From Streptomyces sp. NBC_01296 (GTDB taxonomy: Bacteria > Actinomycetota > Actinomycetes > Streptomycetales > Streptomycetaceae): DNA of 64,000 nt. The stretch lies in the NCBI RefSeq assembly GCF_035984415.1, contig NZ_CP130720.1:1674001-1738000 (forward strand), in the 5' to 3' direction. Made by a program: the position numbers and the translations under genes. Shown here piece after piece: positions 44,839 to 53,431 of this stretch. A model generated the notes under the pieces. That model did not search any database. It saw only the letters and a list, made by a program, of their open reading frames with translations, and was not told the origin of the DNA. The number at the start of each line of letters is the position of its first letter. Positions within the stretch are counted from its first letter, which is position 1.

Positions 44839-45178
44839 CGATGACTGCCTCAATCAGTGCCAGGTCCGGGAGTTTGGCGGGGGCGACGGGTGGGCGGGAG
44901 AGCACGTGTCCGGCGTCGAGCAGGTCACCGAGGAGTACGGTGACCACGCTCACCGGCAGGCCGAGATACGCGGAGATCTCGGCCACCGAGAGCGGCGACT
45001 GGCACAGCCGCATGATCGCCGCGTGCTCCGGCTGCATCCCGGGCCTGGGCCCCGACTTGGCGATGATCAGCGTGACGAGGTCGACCTGGGCGGGGACTAA
45101 CCCGCCACTGCGGCCGCCGGTGATCACGTAGAGCCGCTCGGGAGTGCCGTCCTCCCAGTCGCCGCCGGGGTTGCTCAC
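44819..45178 (-). CDS. cvnC: Conservon DUF742 protein CvnC
   Basis: 119 residues from a GTG overlapping the cvnB stop. A winged-HTH-like DUF742 domain (RLYVITGGRS, LCQSPLSVAEISAYLGLPVSVVTVLLGDLLDAG) fills the protein. It has no known DNA target and is usually taken to be a partner of CvnB and CvnD. Confidence 0.93.
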   Translation of the reverse strand: MSNPGGDWEDGTPERLYVITGGRSGGLVPAQVDLVTLIIAKSGPRPGMQPEHAAIMRLCQSPLSVAEISAYLGLPVSVVTVLLGDLLDAGHVLSRPPVAPAKLPDLALIEAVIDGLRKL

Positions 45179-45582
45179 GCCGGCTGCCCGTCGCGGCGCG
45201 GCGGGCTGCTCAGGTGTTCTCCGATCCGGGCGACGAGGTCGCGCATGCGCTGGCCCATCAGGCCGGCGTCGACGCCTTCGTCGGCCAGTACGGCGAGGAA
45301 GGCGCCGGCCCCGGCCGCCATCAGGTAGAAGAAGCCGCCGTCCATCTCGATGACGACGAGCCGCATCCGCCCGCTGCTGCCCGGGAGTTCGGAGGCGACG
45401 GCGCCGGCGAGGCTCTGCAGTCCGGCGCAGGCGGCGGCGAGCCGGTCCGCGGTGTCGGTCTCCGCCCCGTACTGCGCCATGCGCAGGCCGTCGGCGGAGA
45501 GGACGACGACGTGGCGGGTCTGCGGAACGCTCTCGGCCAGGTCCTTGAGCATCCAGTCCATATTGGTCTGCTGCTGGCTCAT
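45175..45582 (-). CDS. cvnB: Conservon roadblock/LC7 protein CvnB
   Basis: 135 residues. The roadblock/LC7 fold is evident (MDWMLKDLAESVPQTRHVVVLSADGL ... MAAGAGAFLAVLAD). Roadblock proteins regulate small GTPases, fitting a role in controlling CvnD. The ATG overlaps the cvnA stop by 4 nt; a much longer open frame upstream is a shadow of cvnA. Confidence 0.93.
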   Translation of the reverse strand: MSQQQTNMDWMLKDLAESVPQTRHVVVLSADGLRMAQYGAETDTADRLAAACAGLQSLAGAVASELPGSSGRMRLVVIEMDGGFFYLMAAGAGAFLAVLADEGVDAGLMGQRMRDLVARIGEHLSSPPRRDGQPA

Positions 45583-47234
45583 GGCTGTTCCCCCTTGCTC
45601 GCCGAGGCCGGCGAGGCGTCTGTGTTCTGGCTTGCTGCGCCGCTCCGGCTCACGGCGCTCTGACTCGCGGCGCTCTGGCTCTCCCCGGACAGGCCGCCCT
45701 GGAAGGCTGCCAGCCACATCCCGGGCTGTACCTCGGGCTGGGGATCGGGCGCGGGCTCGGGCACGGCTCCGTACCCGTATCCGGCGCGCTCCGCGGCCGC
45801 CTCGGCCGCCGCCGTGATCCGGTCGCCGGTGGCGATCGGCTCCGGCGCCACGGCGCGGGTCTTGCGGCGGCGCTGCGGCAGGCCGTTCGGGGTCCGCTCG
45901 GTCACGGCGGGTACCTCGTCGGCGGCTGCGGGCATCCGGGGGCCGGTGACCGGGCGGGCGGGCGGCTCCGGGCGGGCGGCCGGGACTCCGGCCCCTGCGG
46001 TGGCGGCCCCGGTCGTCGCCGCGCCGGCCGGCGGGAGGGCGGCGCGGGGGCCCGAGGCGGTGCCGATGCCGTGGGCGACGCCGGTCGCGGCGGACGCGGT
46101 GGTGATCAGCTGCTGCGGGATGACCAGAACGGCCCGTACGCCGCCGTACGCCGACGAGCGCAGCGAGACCTGGAAGTCGTACGCCTGCGACAGCCGGCCG
46201 ACCACCGCGAGACCCAGGCGCGGGGTCTCCCCGAGGTCGGTGAGGTCGATGCCCTGCTGCGCCTGGCGGAGCATGCGCTCGGCCCGCTTGCGGGCCTCCT
46301 CGCTCATGCTCACGCCGCCGTCCTCGATCTCGACGGCGATGCCCGAGTTCACGTCCACGGCGGTCAGATGGACCTTGGTCTGCGGCGGCGAGTAGCGGGT
46401 GGCGTTGTCCAGCAGCTCGGCGAGCGCGTGGATGAGCGGTTCGACGGCCGGTCCGATGACGGCGACCTGCGAGACCGAGTGGAGCTCGACGCGCTGGTAG
46501 TCGATGATCCGCGACATGGCACCGCGCAGCACGCTGTACAGCGGGACGGCCTTGCTCCACTGGCGGCCGGGCCGCGCCCCGCCGAGCACGGCGATGGAGT
46601 CGGCGAGACGGCCGATGAGGGCCGTGCCGTGGTCGAGCCGCAGCAGGTCGCCGAACACGTCCGGGCTGCGGCCGTGGCGGTCCTCCATCTCCCGCAGTTC
46701 CTGGGCCTGTTGGTGCACGATGGCCTGGACGCGGCGGGCGATGTTGACGAAGGCGCGCTGCGCGGAGTCGCGCAGGTCCTCCTCGGCGACGACGGCGTCG
46801 AGCACCGAGCGCAGCACGGCCTGGTGCGCCGCCCTGAACTCCGGTGTCAGGCCGGGCCCATGGGTCTCGGGCTCCTCCAGGGAGGCGAGCACCTCCTCGG
46901 GGAACTCCCCCTTGCGCAGCCGCTCCACGACGTCGGGCAGCAGCTCCTGCGCCAGCCGTACGGTCTCGGCCTGCTGCCGGTGCAGGGCAGCCTCGTGCGC
47001 GGCGACCGTCAGCCGCAGCGCGGCCACCGCTTTGCCGCGCCGGGCGGCCTCACCGCAGGAGAGGGCCACGGCCACGAAGGCCACGGCGCCGATCCAGGCG
47101 ACGGGGGTGCGGGCAGGTGCGGACACCTGCGCCACGGCGATCGCCGCAGCGGCGGCGGTCAGCAGGGCGGGCAGCGCCCATGCGACGGGTGAGGTGGGCC
47201 CTGGACTTCCGGGCGACGATCCCACGCGAACCAT
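45579..47234 (-). CDS. cvnA: Conservon sensor-kinase-like ATPase CvnA
   Basis: 551 residues from the ATG at 47234 with GAGGG upstream. Two transmembrane segments lie near the N-terminus (~14-60), then a helical region with a HATPase domain (ELLDNATRYSPP N-box, VEIEDGG G1 box, GLAVVGRL). A Pro/Ala-rich tail of ~160 residues follows. It is the membrane-bound first member of the conservon operon cvnA-B-C-D-E, in which every gene overlaps the next. Confidence 0.92.
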   Translation of the reverse strand: MVRVGSSPGSPGPTSPVAWALPALLTAAAAAIAVAQVSAPARTPVAWIGAVAFVAVALSCGEAARRGKAVAALRLTVAAHEAALHRQQAETVRLAQELLPDVVERLRKGEFPEEVLASLEEPETHGPGLTPEFRAAHQAVLRSVLDAVVAEEDLRDSAQRAFVNIARRVQAIVHQQAQELREMEDRHGRSPDVFGDLLRLDHGTALIGRLADSIAVLGGARPGRQWSKAVPLYSVLRGAMSRIIDYQRVELHSVSQVAVIGPAVEPLIHALAELLDNATRYSPPQTKVHLTAVDVNSGIAVEIEDGGVSMSEEARKRAERMLRQAQQGIDLTDLGETPRLGLAVVGRLSQAYDFQVSLRSSAYGGVRAVLVIPQQLITTASAATGVAHGIGTASGPRAALPPAGAATTGAATAGAGVPAARPEPPARPVTGPRMPAAADEVPAVTERTPNGLPQRRRKTRAVAPEPIATGDRITAAAEAAAERAGYGYGAVPEPAPDPQPEVQPGMWLAAFQGGLSGESQSAASQSAVSRSGAASQNTDASPASASKGEQP

Positions 47235-47539
47235 CAGAACCCTCAAACGATCGAAAGTGAATGATCATATGACAACGGCCCGGAATCTTAGCGTCTATAT
47301 GCACGGCCCTTGACAGCAGGTCATGATCCGGACGCAGCAAGCGGGTTGACGCTCCGCGATCTGGCCGAAACCTGCAGCCCCGTCGCTCAGGCGACATGCC
47401 TCGAGCAGCCCGCGGCATCCCGGTCCGCGCACGCGCCCGCCCCGATCACCCCCCGCCCGAGGCCCCCGACCCGCCACCCAAGGATCGGCCGAATCCCGCC
47501 ACTGGCGGCCGAGTCGCTCATCGCCCCCTCGCCATGCGG
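47235..47539. other. Intergenic region upstream of the conservon
   Basis: 305 nt. The first ~90 nt are A+T-rich for this genome (TGATCATATGAC around 47262) and should contain the cvnA promoter; TATAGA on the minus strand (47299-47294) could be a -10. At 47485-47512 inverted arms TCGGCCG/CGGCCGA with a 14-nt loop may form a weak terminator for the acyl-CoA ligase. No gene seen. Confidence 0.4.
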
Positions 47540-49039
47540 CTAGGGGGTGTCCGGGGGGACGGCGATCTCCCGCTTGAGGATCTTGCCGGTCGGCCCCTTG
47601 GGGAGCGCATCGGCGAGCCTGACGACCCGCGGGTACTTGTAGGCGGCCACCTCCGCCTTCACGTGGTCGCGGATCTCCTCGGCGGTGGTGTGCGCCCCGG
47701 GCCTGAGGACCACCACTGCGGCGACCTCCTCCCCCAGCACCGCGTCCGGCACGCCGACGACGGCGGCTTCGGCGACCGCCGGGTGCGCGTACAGGACCTC
47801 CTCGACCTCGCGCGGGTACACGTTGTAGCCTCCGCGGATGATCAGGTCCTTCTTCCGGTCGACGATGAAGTGGTAGCCGTCCTCGTCGACCCGGGCGAGG
47901 TCGCCGGTGTGGAACCAGCCGTCGCGGATCGCCTCCGCGGTGGCACTCGGCCTGTTGTGGTAACCGGCCATCACGTTCTCGCCGCGGATCGCGATCTCGG
48001 CGACCTCGCCGGGCCCGGCCGTCGTCCCGTCCTCCCTGACCAGCCGCAGCTCGACGCCGCGGACGGGCAGGCCGATCGAACCGGGCTTGCGCGGGCGGTC
48101 CGGCGGGTTGAAGGTGGCCACCGGAGACGTCTCGGACAGGCCGTAGCCCTCCAGCACGTCGACGCCGAAGCGGCTCTCGAAGCCGTGCAGCACCTCGACC
48201 GGTAGCGACGCGCCGCCGGCGACGGCCAGGCGCAGGCGGGGGGCGTCGAAGCCCTCGGGAAGCTCGGCGTGCAGGAGCGCCGCGTACATCGTCGGGACGC
48301 CGAGCAGAACGGTGACGGCGTCCCTGCGGATGGTCTCCAGCGCCGCCGCCGGATCGAAGCGGGTGAGGAGGGTCAGCGTGGCCCCCGCGGCCACGGCCGT
48401 GTTGAGGGCGCAGGTCTGGCCGAAGGCATGGAACAGCGGCAGTCCGCCGAAGAGCACGTCGTCGGGGCGAATATGGAACAGCGTCTGCACGGCGGTGGCG
48501 GCGTTGCCGAGGAGGTTGCGGTGCGTCAGTTCGGCGCCCTTCGGCGTGCCGGTGGTGCCTGAGGTGTAGAGGATCACCGCGAGGTCGCTGTCCTTCGCCT
48601 CGGCGACGCCGGGCAGCGGTACGGCGGCGTCCAGCAGCGCGTCGAAGCCGGCCGGCTCGACGACCAGGCAGTCGGCTTCGGTGTCGGCGGCCGCCTCGGC
48701 GGCCTCGGCCGCCGACATCGGCGAGGTCAGCACCGTCCGGGCGCCGCAGTCGCGCAGGGCGAAGGCGATCTCGCGGGCCTTGAGCAGCGGGTTCAGCGGC
48801 ACGACCACGGCGCCCGCGCGGAGGATGCCGTAGTAGGCGACGGGGAAGTGCGGCACGTTGGGCATGATGACGGCCACCCGGTCGCCCGGGCGGACGCCGC
48901 GGGTCTGCAGCAGCGCGGCGGTCCGCGCGCTCAGGTCGTCCAGTCGGGCGTAGGTCAGCGCGGTGGTCTCGTGGCGTACTGCGATCCGGTCCCCGTGGGC
49001 CGATGCGGAGGCCGTCAGCAGGGTGGCGAGATTGGTCAT
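47540..49039 (-). CDS. Long-chain fatty-acid/acyl-CoA ligase (AMP-binding)
   Basis: 499 residues. AMP-binding motifs: YTSGTTGTPKGAE, YGLSETSP, HTGDLARVDEDGY, and the C-terminal catalytic Lys in PTGKILKRE. It activates a carboxylic acid as the acyl-adenylate and then the CoA thioester, probably a medium- or long-chain fatty acid. It may be co-transcribed with the CocE-type hydrolase 26 nt upstream on the same strand. The gene ends in TAG. Confidence 0.93.
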   Translation of the reverse strand: MTNLATLLTASASAHGDRIAVRHETTALTYARLDDLSARTAALLQTRGVRPGDRVAVIMPNVPHFPVAYYGILRAGAVVVPLNPLLKAREIAFALRDCGARTVLTSPMSAAEAAEAAADTEADCLVVEPAGFDALLDAAVPLPGVAEAKDSDLAVILYTSGTTGTPKGAELTHRNLLGNAATAVQTLFHIRPDDVLFGGLPLFHAFGQTCALNTAVAAGATLTLLTRFDPAAALETIRRDAVTVLLGVPTMYAALLHAELPEGFDAPRLRLAVAGGASLPVEVLHGFESRFGVDVLEGYGLSETSPVATFNPPDRPRKPGSIGLPVRGVELRLVREDGTTAGPGEVAEIAIRGENVMAGYHNRPSATAEAIRDGWFHTGDLARVDEDGYHFIVDRKKDLIIRGGYNVYPREVEEVLYAHPAVAEAAVVGVPDAVLGEEVAAVVVLRPGAHTTAEEIRDHVKAEVAAYKYPRVVRLADALPKGPTGKILKREIAVPPDTP

Positions 49040-49065
49040 GGCGGTTCCTCGGGTGGGAGCTGTGG

Positions 49066-50673
49066 TCAGCTGATGACGGGCAGGACGAGGTACGAGGCGT
49101 GGTCGGCGTCGTGGTGGACGGCGTCACGGCCCACCTGGTGGCCGTAGTAGTGGTGGAACAGGCCGTCGGCGACCGCGGAGTCGCCGTTGGCGATCTCCAG
49201 GCGGATGCGGCTGCCCTTGGGGAACAGGTAGGAGGTCGGCCAGACCTCGATCTCGTAGCGGACGACGGCGCCCGGCTCGATCGGCTGGGGCGGACGGGTG
49301 CGGTGGGAGGCCTTCAACCAGCCGCGGGTGACCATCGCGGAGGGCGGCGGCACATTCTTGGCGACCTTGCGCATCAGGGTCGCCTTGAGCCTCGGAACGG
49401 CCTTCTGCTCGGAGATTTTGACGTGGAAGTCGGTGTCGGTCCGGTCGGATTCCGCGTACAGCACGAGGGTGATCTTCCCGGTGACCTCGGTGTCCTGTTC
49501 CAGGGGCGGGGTGGTGAAGGTGAGGATGCCGCGGGTGGGCTGCGGGATGCCGTCGGCGACGACGGTGGTGCCCACCGTCCACTCGGGGTGGGGGTAGTCG
49601 TACGCGGTCGGCTGCCCGGCCGGATGGGTGGGCGGGTGGGTGGGCGGGGTGGTGGTGAGGCTGCCGTCGTTCAGTGACCGGACGGCGCGTGCGGGTTCGG
49701 GGTGCAGGTAGAATTTGGTCGGCACGGCCCGCCGGGGCGGCCATTCGCTTTCCTCCCGCGGCCCGCGCCCGGAGTTGGCGACCTGGATACGGACCGGCGG
49801 CTGGTCCATGACACCGTTGTCGACGCCCTTGAGCCAGTGGTCGTACCAGGGGCGGACGTACGCGTCGAGGAACTCGGTCCGGTGGTAGCGCTCTTGGCTG
49901 TCGGTGCCGGCGAGCACGAGCAGGCGCTTGTCGGAGCGCGTGAGCCTCTCGTGGCCGTCGAGCTGACCGCGCAGGTGCAGGCCGACGCTGTACCACCAGG
50001 CGATGTTGAGCACCGGGACGTCGATGTCCTCCACCTTCACCGCCCGCTGCTCCCACCAGTCGTCGGCGACGGGCCGGTCGAGGGTCATGCCGATGATGTC
50101 GGCGGTGACGCCGCCGGGCCGGGGCGGGACGCCACCACCGATCGCGGCGCCGGCGCGGACCAGGTCGGTCGACCAGGAGTTGAGGAACCCCATGGAGTAG
50201 ATCCCGCCGTGGTAGACCGCGTCCTGATAGAGGTTCGTGAACCCGTTGTAGATCAGCGCACAGGTGAGGTGCGGCGGGCGCTGCGCCGCGGCCAGCCACT
50301 GGTTCAGGCTGTACGCGCTCTCGCCGATCATCGAGATCTTCCCGGTCGACCAGGACCGGGAGGCGATCCATTCGATGGTGTCGTGGAAGTCGCGCTGCTC
50401 GGCGGGCCCGAACAGCTCGAACTCCCCCTCGGACCTCCCGGTGCCGCGCTGGTCGCCGATCACGACCGCGTAGCCGTGGCCGGTCCAGTAGTCCATCGGG
50501 CCGGTCTCGATGAACCGGAACATCGGCACGGCCGGCAGGTGGAGCAGGTCCTTCTGGTACGGCGCCACCGCGTACAGCGCCGGGAACGGGCCGTCCCCGT
50601 CGGGCAGGTACACATCGGCGCAGATGCGGACACCGTCGGACACCGTGATCCACTCATCCTTGATCGTACGCAT
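49066..50673 (-). CDS. CocE/NonD family hydrolase (X-Pro dipeptidyl-peptidase-like)
   Basis: 535 residues from the ATG at 50673, preceded by GGGAGG at 6 nt; an earlier start would overlap the operator-like repeats. The nucleophile lies in GESAYS, an acid in LAGTDS, and a C-terminal jelly-roll domain (LTFTTPPLEQDTEVTGKITLVLY) completes the S15/CocE fold. Such enzymes hydrolyse esters or amides, including acylated xenobiotics. The gene is divergent from a TetR regulator that is likely to repress it. Confidence 0.93.
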   Translation of the reverse strand: MRTIKDEWITVSDGVRICADVYLPDGDGPFPALYAVAPYQKDLLHLPAVPMFRFIETGPMDYWTGHGYAVVIGDQRGTGRSEGEFELFGPAEQRDFHDTIEWIASRSWSTGKISMIGESAYSLNQWLAAAQRPPHLTCALIYNGFTNLYQDAVYHGGIYSMGFLNSWSTDLVRAGAAIGGGVPPRPGGVTADIIGMTLDRPVADDWWEQRAVKVEDIDVPVLNIAWWYSVGLHLRGQLDGHERLTRSDKRLLVLAGTDSQERYHRTEFLDAYVRPWYDHWLKGVDNGVMDQPPVRIQVANSGRGPREESEWPPRRAVPTKFYLHPEPARAVRSLNDGSLTTTPPTHPPTHPAGQPTAYDYPHPEWTVGTTVVADGIPQPTRGILTFTTPPLEQDTEVTGKITLVLYAESDRTDTDFHVKISEQKAVPRLKATLMRKVAKNVPPPSAMVTRGWLKASHRTRPPQPIEPGAVVRYEIEVWPTSYLFPKGSRIRLEIANGDSAVADGLFHHYYGHQVGRDAVHHDADHASYLVLPVIS

Positions 50674-50698
50674 GGCCAGCCTCCCAATTTCCTCACGC

Positions 50699-50730
50699 GC
50701 TGAAACTAATTTCAACGTATGCTGAAACTA
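50699..50730. promoter_or_regulatory. Candidate TetR operator in the hydrolase/regulator intergenic region
   Basis: TGAAACTAATTTCA (50701-50714) is an inverted repeat with 5-nt arms, and GCTGAAACTA occurs twice (50699-50708 and 50721-50730), 22 nt apart. The sites lie between the divergent cocE-like and tetR genes and would overlap promoters in both directions. Confidence 0.45.
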
Positions 50731-50776
50731 CGGCGGACGGCAAGGCGTCCCGACCCGTTGCGGAAGGTGATCGGTC

Positions 50777-51367
50777 ATGGCAGGGCGAGGCCCCAAGGGA
50801 GAACGCGGAGAGCAGGCGGACAGGATCGTCGCCGCCGCCCGCAGAGCCTTCGCCACCCGCGGCTACGCCGCGACCTCACTCCGGTCGGTCGCCCAGGAGG
50901 CCGACGTGGACCCCGGTCTGGTGACCTACTACTTCCGCACCAAGACCACGCTGCTGGAAGCGGTCATGCAGCCGCCCGAGGCGTTCGGCGCGGCCGTGAC
51001 CGCCGCTGCCGAACAACCGCTGCCGCTGCGGGGGCGCGCGTTCGTGCAGGCCAATCTGCGCCTGTGGGAAGACCCGGTCTCCGCCGAGATCCTGCGGTCC
51101 GTCATCCTCACCGCCGCCCAGGAACCCGCCGCCATGCAGCGCCTGCGGCAGTTGTTCTCCGAACTCGTCCTGGCCGTCGTCTCCCACAGCCTGCCCGACG
51201 CCGAACGCACCCTGCGGGCCAGCCTGATCGCCACCCAGATGGTCGGCCTGGCCATGAACCGGTACATCTGGCAGGTCGGCGACATCGCCGCCCTCCCCGC
51301 CGATACCGTCACCGACCTCCTGGCCCCCACCATCCAGCGCTACCTCGCCGACCCCCTGCCGACGTAG
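50777..51367 (+). CDS. TetR-family transcriptional regulator
   Basis: 196 residues. The N-terminal HTH (AFATRGYAATSLRSVAQEADVDPGLVTYYFRTKTTLL) is canonical; the C-terminal half is the variable ligand-binding domain. Start at 50777 follows a GGAAGG-type ribosome site. With the divergent hydrolase and paired repeats between, autoregulation and repression of the hydrolase are probable. Confidence 0.94.
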   Translation: MAGRGPKGERGEQADRIVAAARRAFATRGYAATSLRSVAQEADVDPGLVTYYFRTKTTLLEAVMQPPEAFGAAVTAAAEQPLPLRGRAFVQANLRLWEDPVSAEILRSVILTAAQEPAAMQRLRQLFSELVLAVVSHSLPDAERTLRASLIATQMVGLAMNRYIWQVGDIAALPADTVTDLLAPTIQRYLADPLPT

Positions 51368-51455
51368 CGGCGGCACCGGCTTCACGCCCCGCGGGAGTTC
51401 GGGCGACTACCCGGCGCACAACGGGCCGGACCGGTCGCATCAGGCCACGCACAAC

Positions 51456-51496
51456 ACGATGGCCCGCACTTGGCAGGGCCAAGTGCGGGCCATCGT
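51456..51496 (-). terminator. Strong hairpin terminator downstream of tRNA-Pro
   Basis: Perfect 19-bp inverted repeat with a 3-nt loop (left arm 51456-51474, right arm 51478-51496). It lies 26 nt past the 3' end of the minus-strand tRNA and also 88 nt past the TetR stop on the plus strand, so it may serve both. No U-tract follows on either strand, as is usual in actinobacteria. Confidence 0.7.
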
Positions 51497-51522
51497 GAGA
51501 AGTTCTCATATCCGACTTTATG

Positions 51523-51596
<74 letters not shown>

Positions 51597-51704
51597 TTGT
51601 GCTGTTGATCTGGGGTTTCCCCCGTCCCTGCGGCACATGCAGAACATTACCCCACGTAGAGGGGTGCGCATGCACGGGTTTCCGGCGGGAGGGAGGATGG
51701 CCGC

Positions 51705-52256
51705 GTGAACGGACGGGATCGGGACGGTGAGGGGCGGGCGCGGAGCGCGCGGCCCCGGGACGGGCTGGGGCGACCGCTGCCCTACGGGGAGCCGGGGGTG
51801 GAGCGGCAGCCCGAGGGGGTCGTGCGGACGCCCGCCGAGACACTGGCCGAGGCGCAGCGGCTGCTGGACGCGGGGATGCCGTTCCACGCGCACGAGGTGT
51901 TCGAGGACGCCTGGAAGTCCGGCCCGCCGGCCGAGGCCGCGCTGTGGCGGGCTCTCGCGCAGCTGGCGGTCGGCCTCACGCACGCCGCCCGCGGGAACGC
52001 CGTCGGCGGCGCCCGCCTGTTGCGCCGCGGGGCCACCGCCCTGGCCGGGCCCGACGCGGGGGACGGGGCGGGGGACGGGGCGGGGGACGGGGCGGGCGGA
52101 AGCGCCGGGGCTCGGGAGCCCTACGGGATCGATGTGCCGGGGCTGGTCCGCTGGGCCCGGGGGTTGGCCGGGCGGGTGGAGGCCGGGGCGGTGGTCGACG
52201 CGGCGGCCGAGGCTCCGCGCCTCGCCTCCCGGCCAAATCAGCCGAACCCCGCCTGA
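51705..52256 (+). CDS. DUF309-domain protein
   Basis: 183 residues from a GTG with GGGAGGGAGG upstream; the nearer ATG at 51696 is followed by an in-frame stop. The core FHAHEVFEDAWKSGP matches the metal-site-like HxxHExxExxW motif of DUF309, a small helical family of unknown function. An inserted Gly-Asp-Gly-Ala repeat (residues ~119-130) is encoded by a 12-bp tandem repeat. Confidence 0.88.
   Translation: MNGRDRDGEGRARSARPRDGLGRPLPYGEPGVERQPEGVVRTPAETLAEAQRLLDAGMPFHAHEVFEDAWKSGPPAEAALWRALAQLAVGLTHAARGNAVGGARLLRRGATALAGPDAGDGAGDGAGDGAGGSAGAREPYGIDVPGLVRWARGLAGRVEAGAVVDAAAEAPRLASRPNQPNPA
52059..52094 (+). repeat. Three tandem 12-bp repeats in the DUF309 gene
   Basis: GGGGACGGGGCG three times, in frame (Gly-Asp-Gly-Ala). 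G-rich on this strand, so G-quadruplex formation and slippage are both possible. Confidence 0.8.
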
Positions 52257-52397
52257 CCTCGGGCGGGCCGGTGCCGGCCGATGCGGCCGACCGGGGCAGC
52301 GGGCGCGCGCCAGGGCTCCGACCGGGGGCCGGGGGGCGGCGGCCGACCGTCGGCCCAGGCCCCGGAGGCGGCCGATGCGGGTGGTCGCGGCAGTGGG

Positions 52398-52796
52398 CTA
52401 CGCGGGCTCGAGGAGGTCCCAGCGGTTGCCGTAGAGGTCTTCGAAGACGGCCACCGAGCCGTACGCCTCGTGGCGCGGCTCCTCCAGGAAGCGGACGCCC
52501 TCCGCGGTCATCCGGGTGTGGTCCCGGGCGAAGTCGTCGGTGTACAGGAAGAAGCCGACCCGGCCGCCCGTCTGGTCCCCGACCCGGGAGCGCTGGGCCT
52601 CGTCCTTGGCGCGGGCCAGCAGCAGAGCCGCCTCGGTGGCGCCGTCGGGGCGGACCACGACCCAGCGGGAGCCGTCGGGGCGTGCGGTGTCCTCGACGAG
52701 GGTGAAGCCGAGGGCGCGGGTGTAGAAGTCGATGGCCTCGTCGTAGTCGCGGACGACGAGGGCGGTGAGCGCGATGTATGCGGGCATGGCACTCAT
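52398..52796 (-). CDS. VOC (glyoxalase/bleomycin-resistance) family protein
   Basis: 132 residues; the ATG at 52796 overlaps the lutC-like stop (ATGA), favouring it over the Met three codons in. Typical VOC pattern: VVRDYDEAIDFYTRALGF at the start and FEDLYGNRWDLLEP at the end. Metal-dependent lyase or dioxygenase-like; substrate unknown. Translational coupling to the lactate-utilisation genes suggests a linked role, perhaps with an alpha-keto or alpha-hydroxy acid. Confidence 0.9.
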   Translation of the reverse strand: MSAMPAYIALTALVVRDYDEAIDFYTRALGFTLVEDTARPDGSRWVVVRPDGATEAALLLARAKDEAQRSRVGDQTGGRVGFFLYTDDFARDHTRMTAEGVRFLEEPRHEAYGSVAVFEDLYGNRWDLLEPA

Positions 52797-53431
52797 TCTG
52801 CTGGTCCGGTCAGCAGGACCACCTCCAGGGTGCGCGGGCCGTGCACGCCCTCCACCCGGTCGAGCTCGATGTCGCTGGTGGCGGAGGGGCCGGAGATCCA
52901 GGTCAGCGGCCGCGTCGGGTCCAGCAGGGGCAGCGCCTGCGGGACCGAGTCCACCACCTGGTCCGGAACCCGGACCACGCAGATGTGGTGGTCCGGGATC
53001 AGGGTGATGCGGCGCCGGCCCTGCCCGGGGCCGCCGTCGAGGACGATCGTGCCGGTCTCGGCGATCGCGAGGGCGCAGCCGGTCACCACGCTGTCCACCG
53101 CGTCCAGTTCGTACAGGGTGGAGGCGGCGCGGTCGTGGACGCGGGTGGCGTCGGCCCCCGCGAGCCAGTTCGGGGGCAGGCCGGGCGGGACGAGCACCGT
53201 CCGCGCGCCCCGCTCGGCCAGCAGGCGCATCAGGAGCGGCGCGAGCCCGTCCTCGTCCGTGCGGTGCACCTTGGCGCGGTACTCGGACAGGTGGGCGGCG
53301 AGGAGGTCCGCCGTCTCGGCCGGGGTGCGGGTGCCGTGGACCGGGAGGTAGTCCCGCGGGATGGCGGGGTCGGGTGCGCCGTCCGCCACCGCCCGGCGGA
53401 TCCGGCCCAGGATGCGGTCCCTGCTGCTCAT
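52793..53431 (-). CDS. lutC: LUD-domain lactate utilisation protein C
   Basis: 212 residues from the ATG at 53431, which overlaps the lutB stop (ATGA). LUD-domain features are seen in VTGCALAIAETGTIVLDGG and in LIPDHHICVV. With LutA and LutB it forms the iron-sulfur L-lactate dehydrogenase complex that oxidises lactate to pyruvate. Confidence 0.92.
   Translation of the reverse strand: MSSRDRILGRIRRAVADGAPDPAIPRDYLPVHGTRTPAETADLLAAHLSEYRAKVHRTDEDGLAPLLMRLLAERGARTVLVPPGLPPNWLAGADATRVHDRAASTLYELDAVDSVVTGCALAIAETGTIVLDGGPGQGRRRITLIPDHHICVVRVPDQVVDSVPQALPLLDPTRPLTWISGPSATSDIELDRVEGVHGPRTLEVVLLTGPAE

Noticed and set aside
45583-46560. Extension of the cvnB frame through cvnA
   Set aside because: Low-complexity Arg/Gly sequence antisense-phase to cvnA; the roadblock domain starts at the ATG at 45582.
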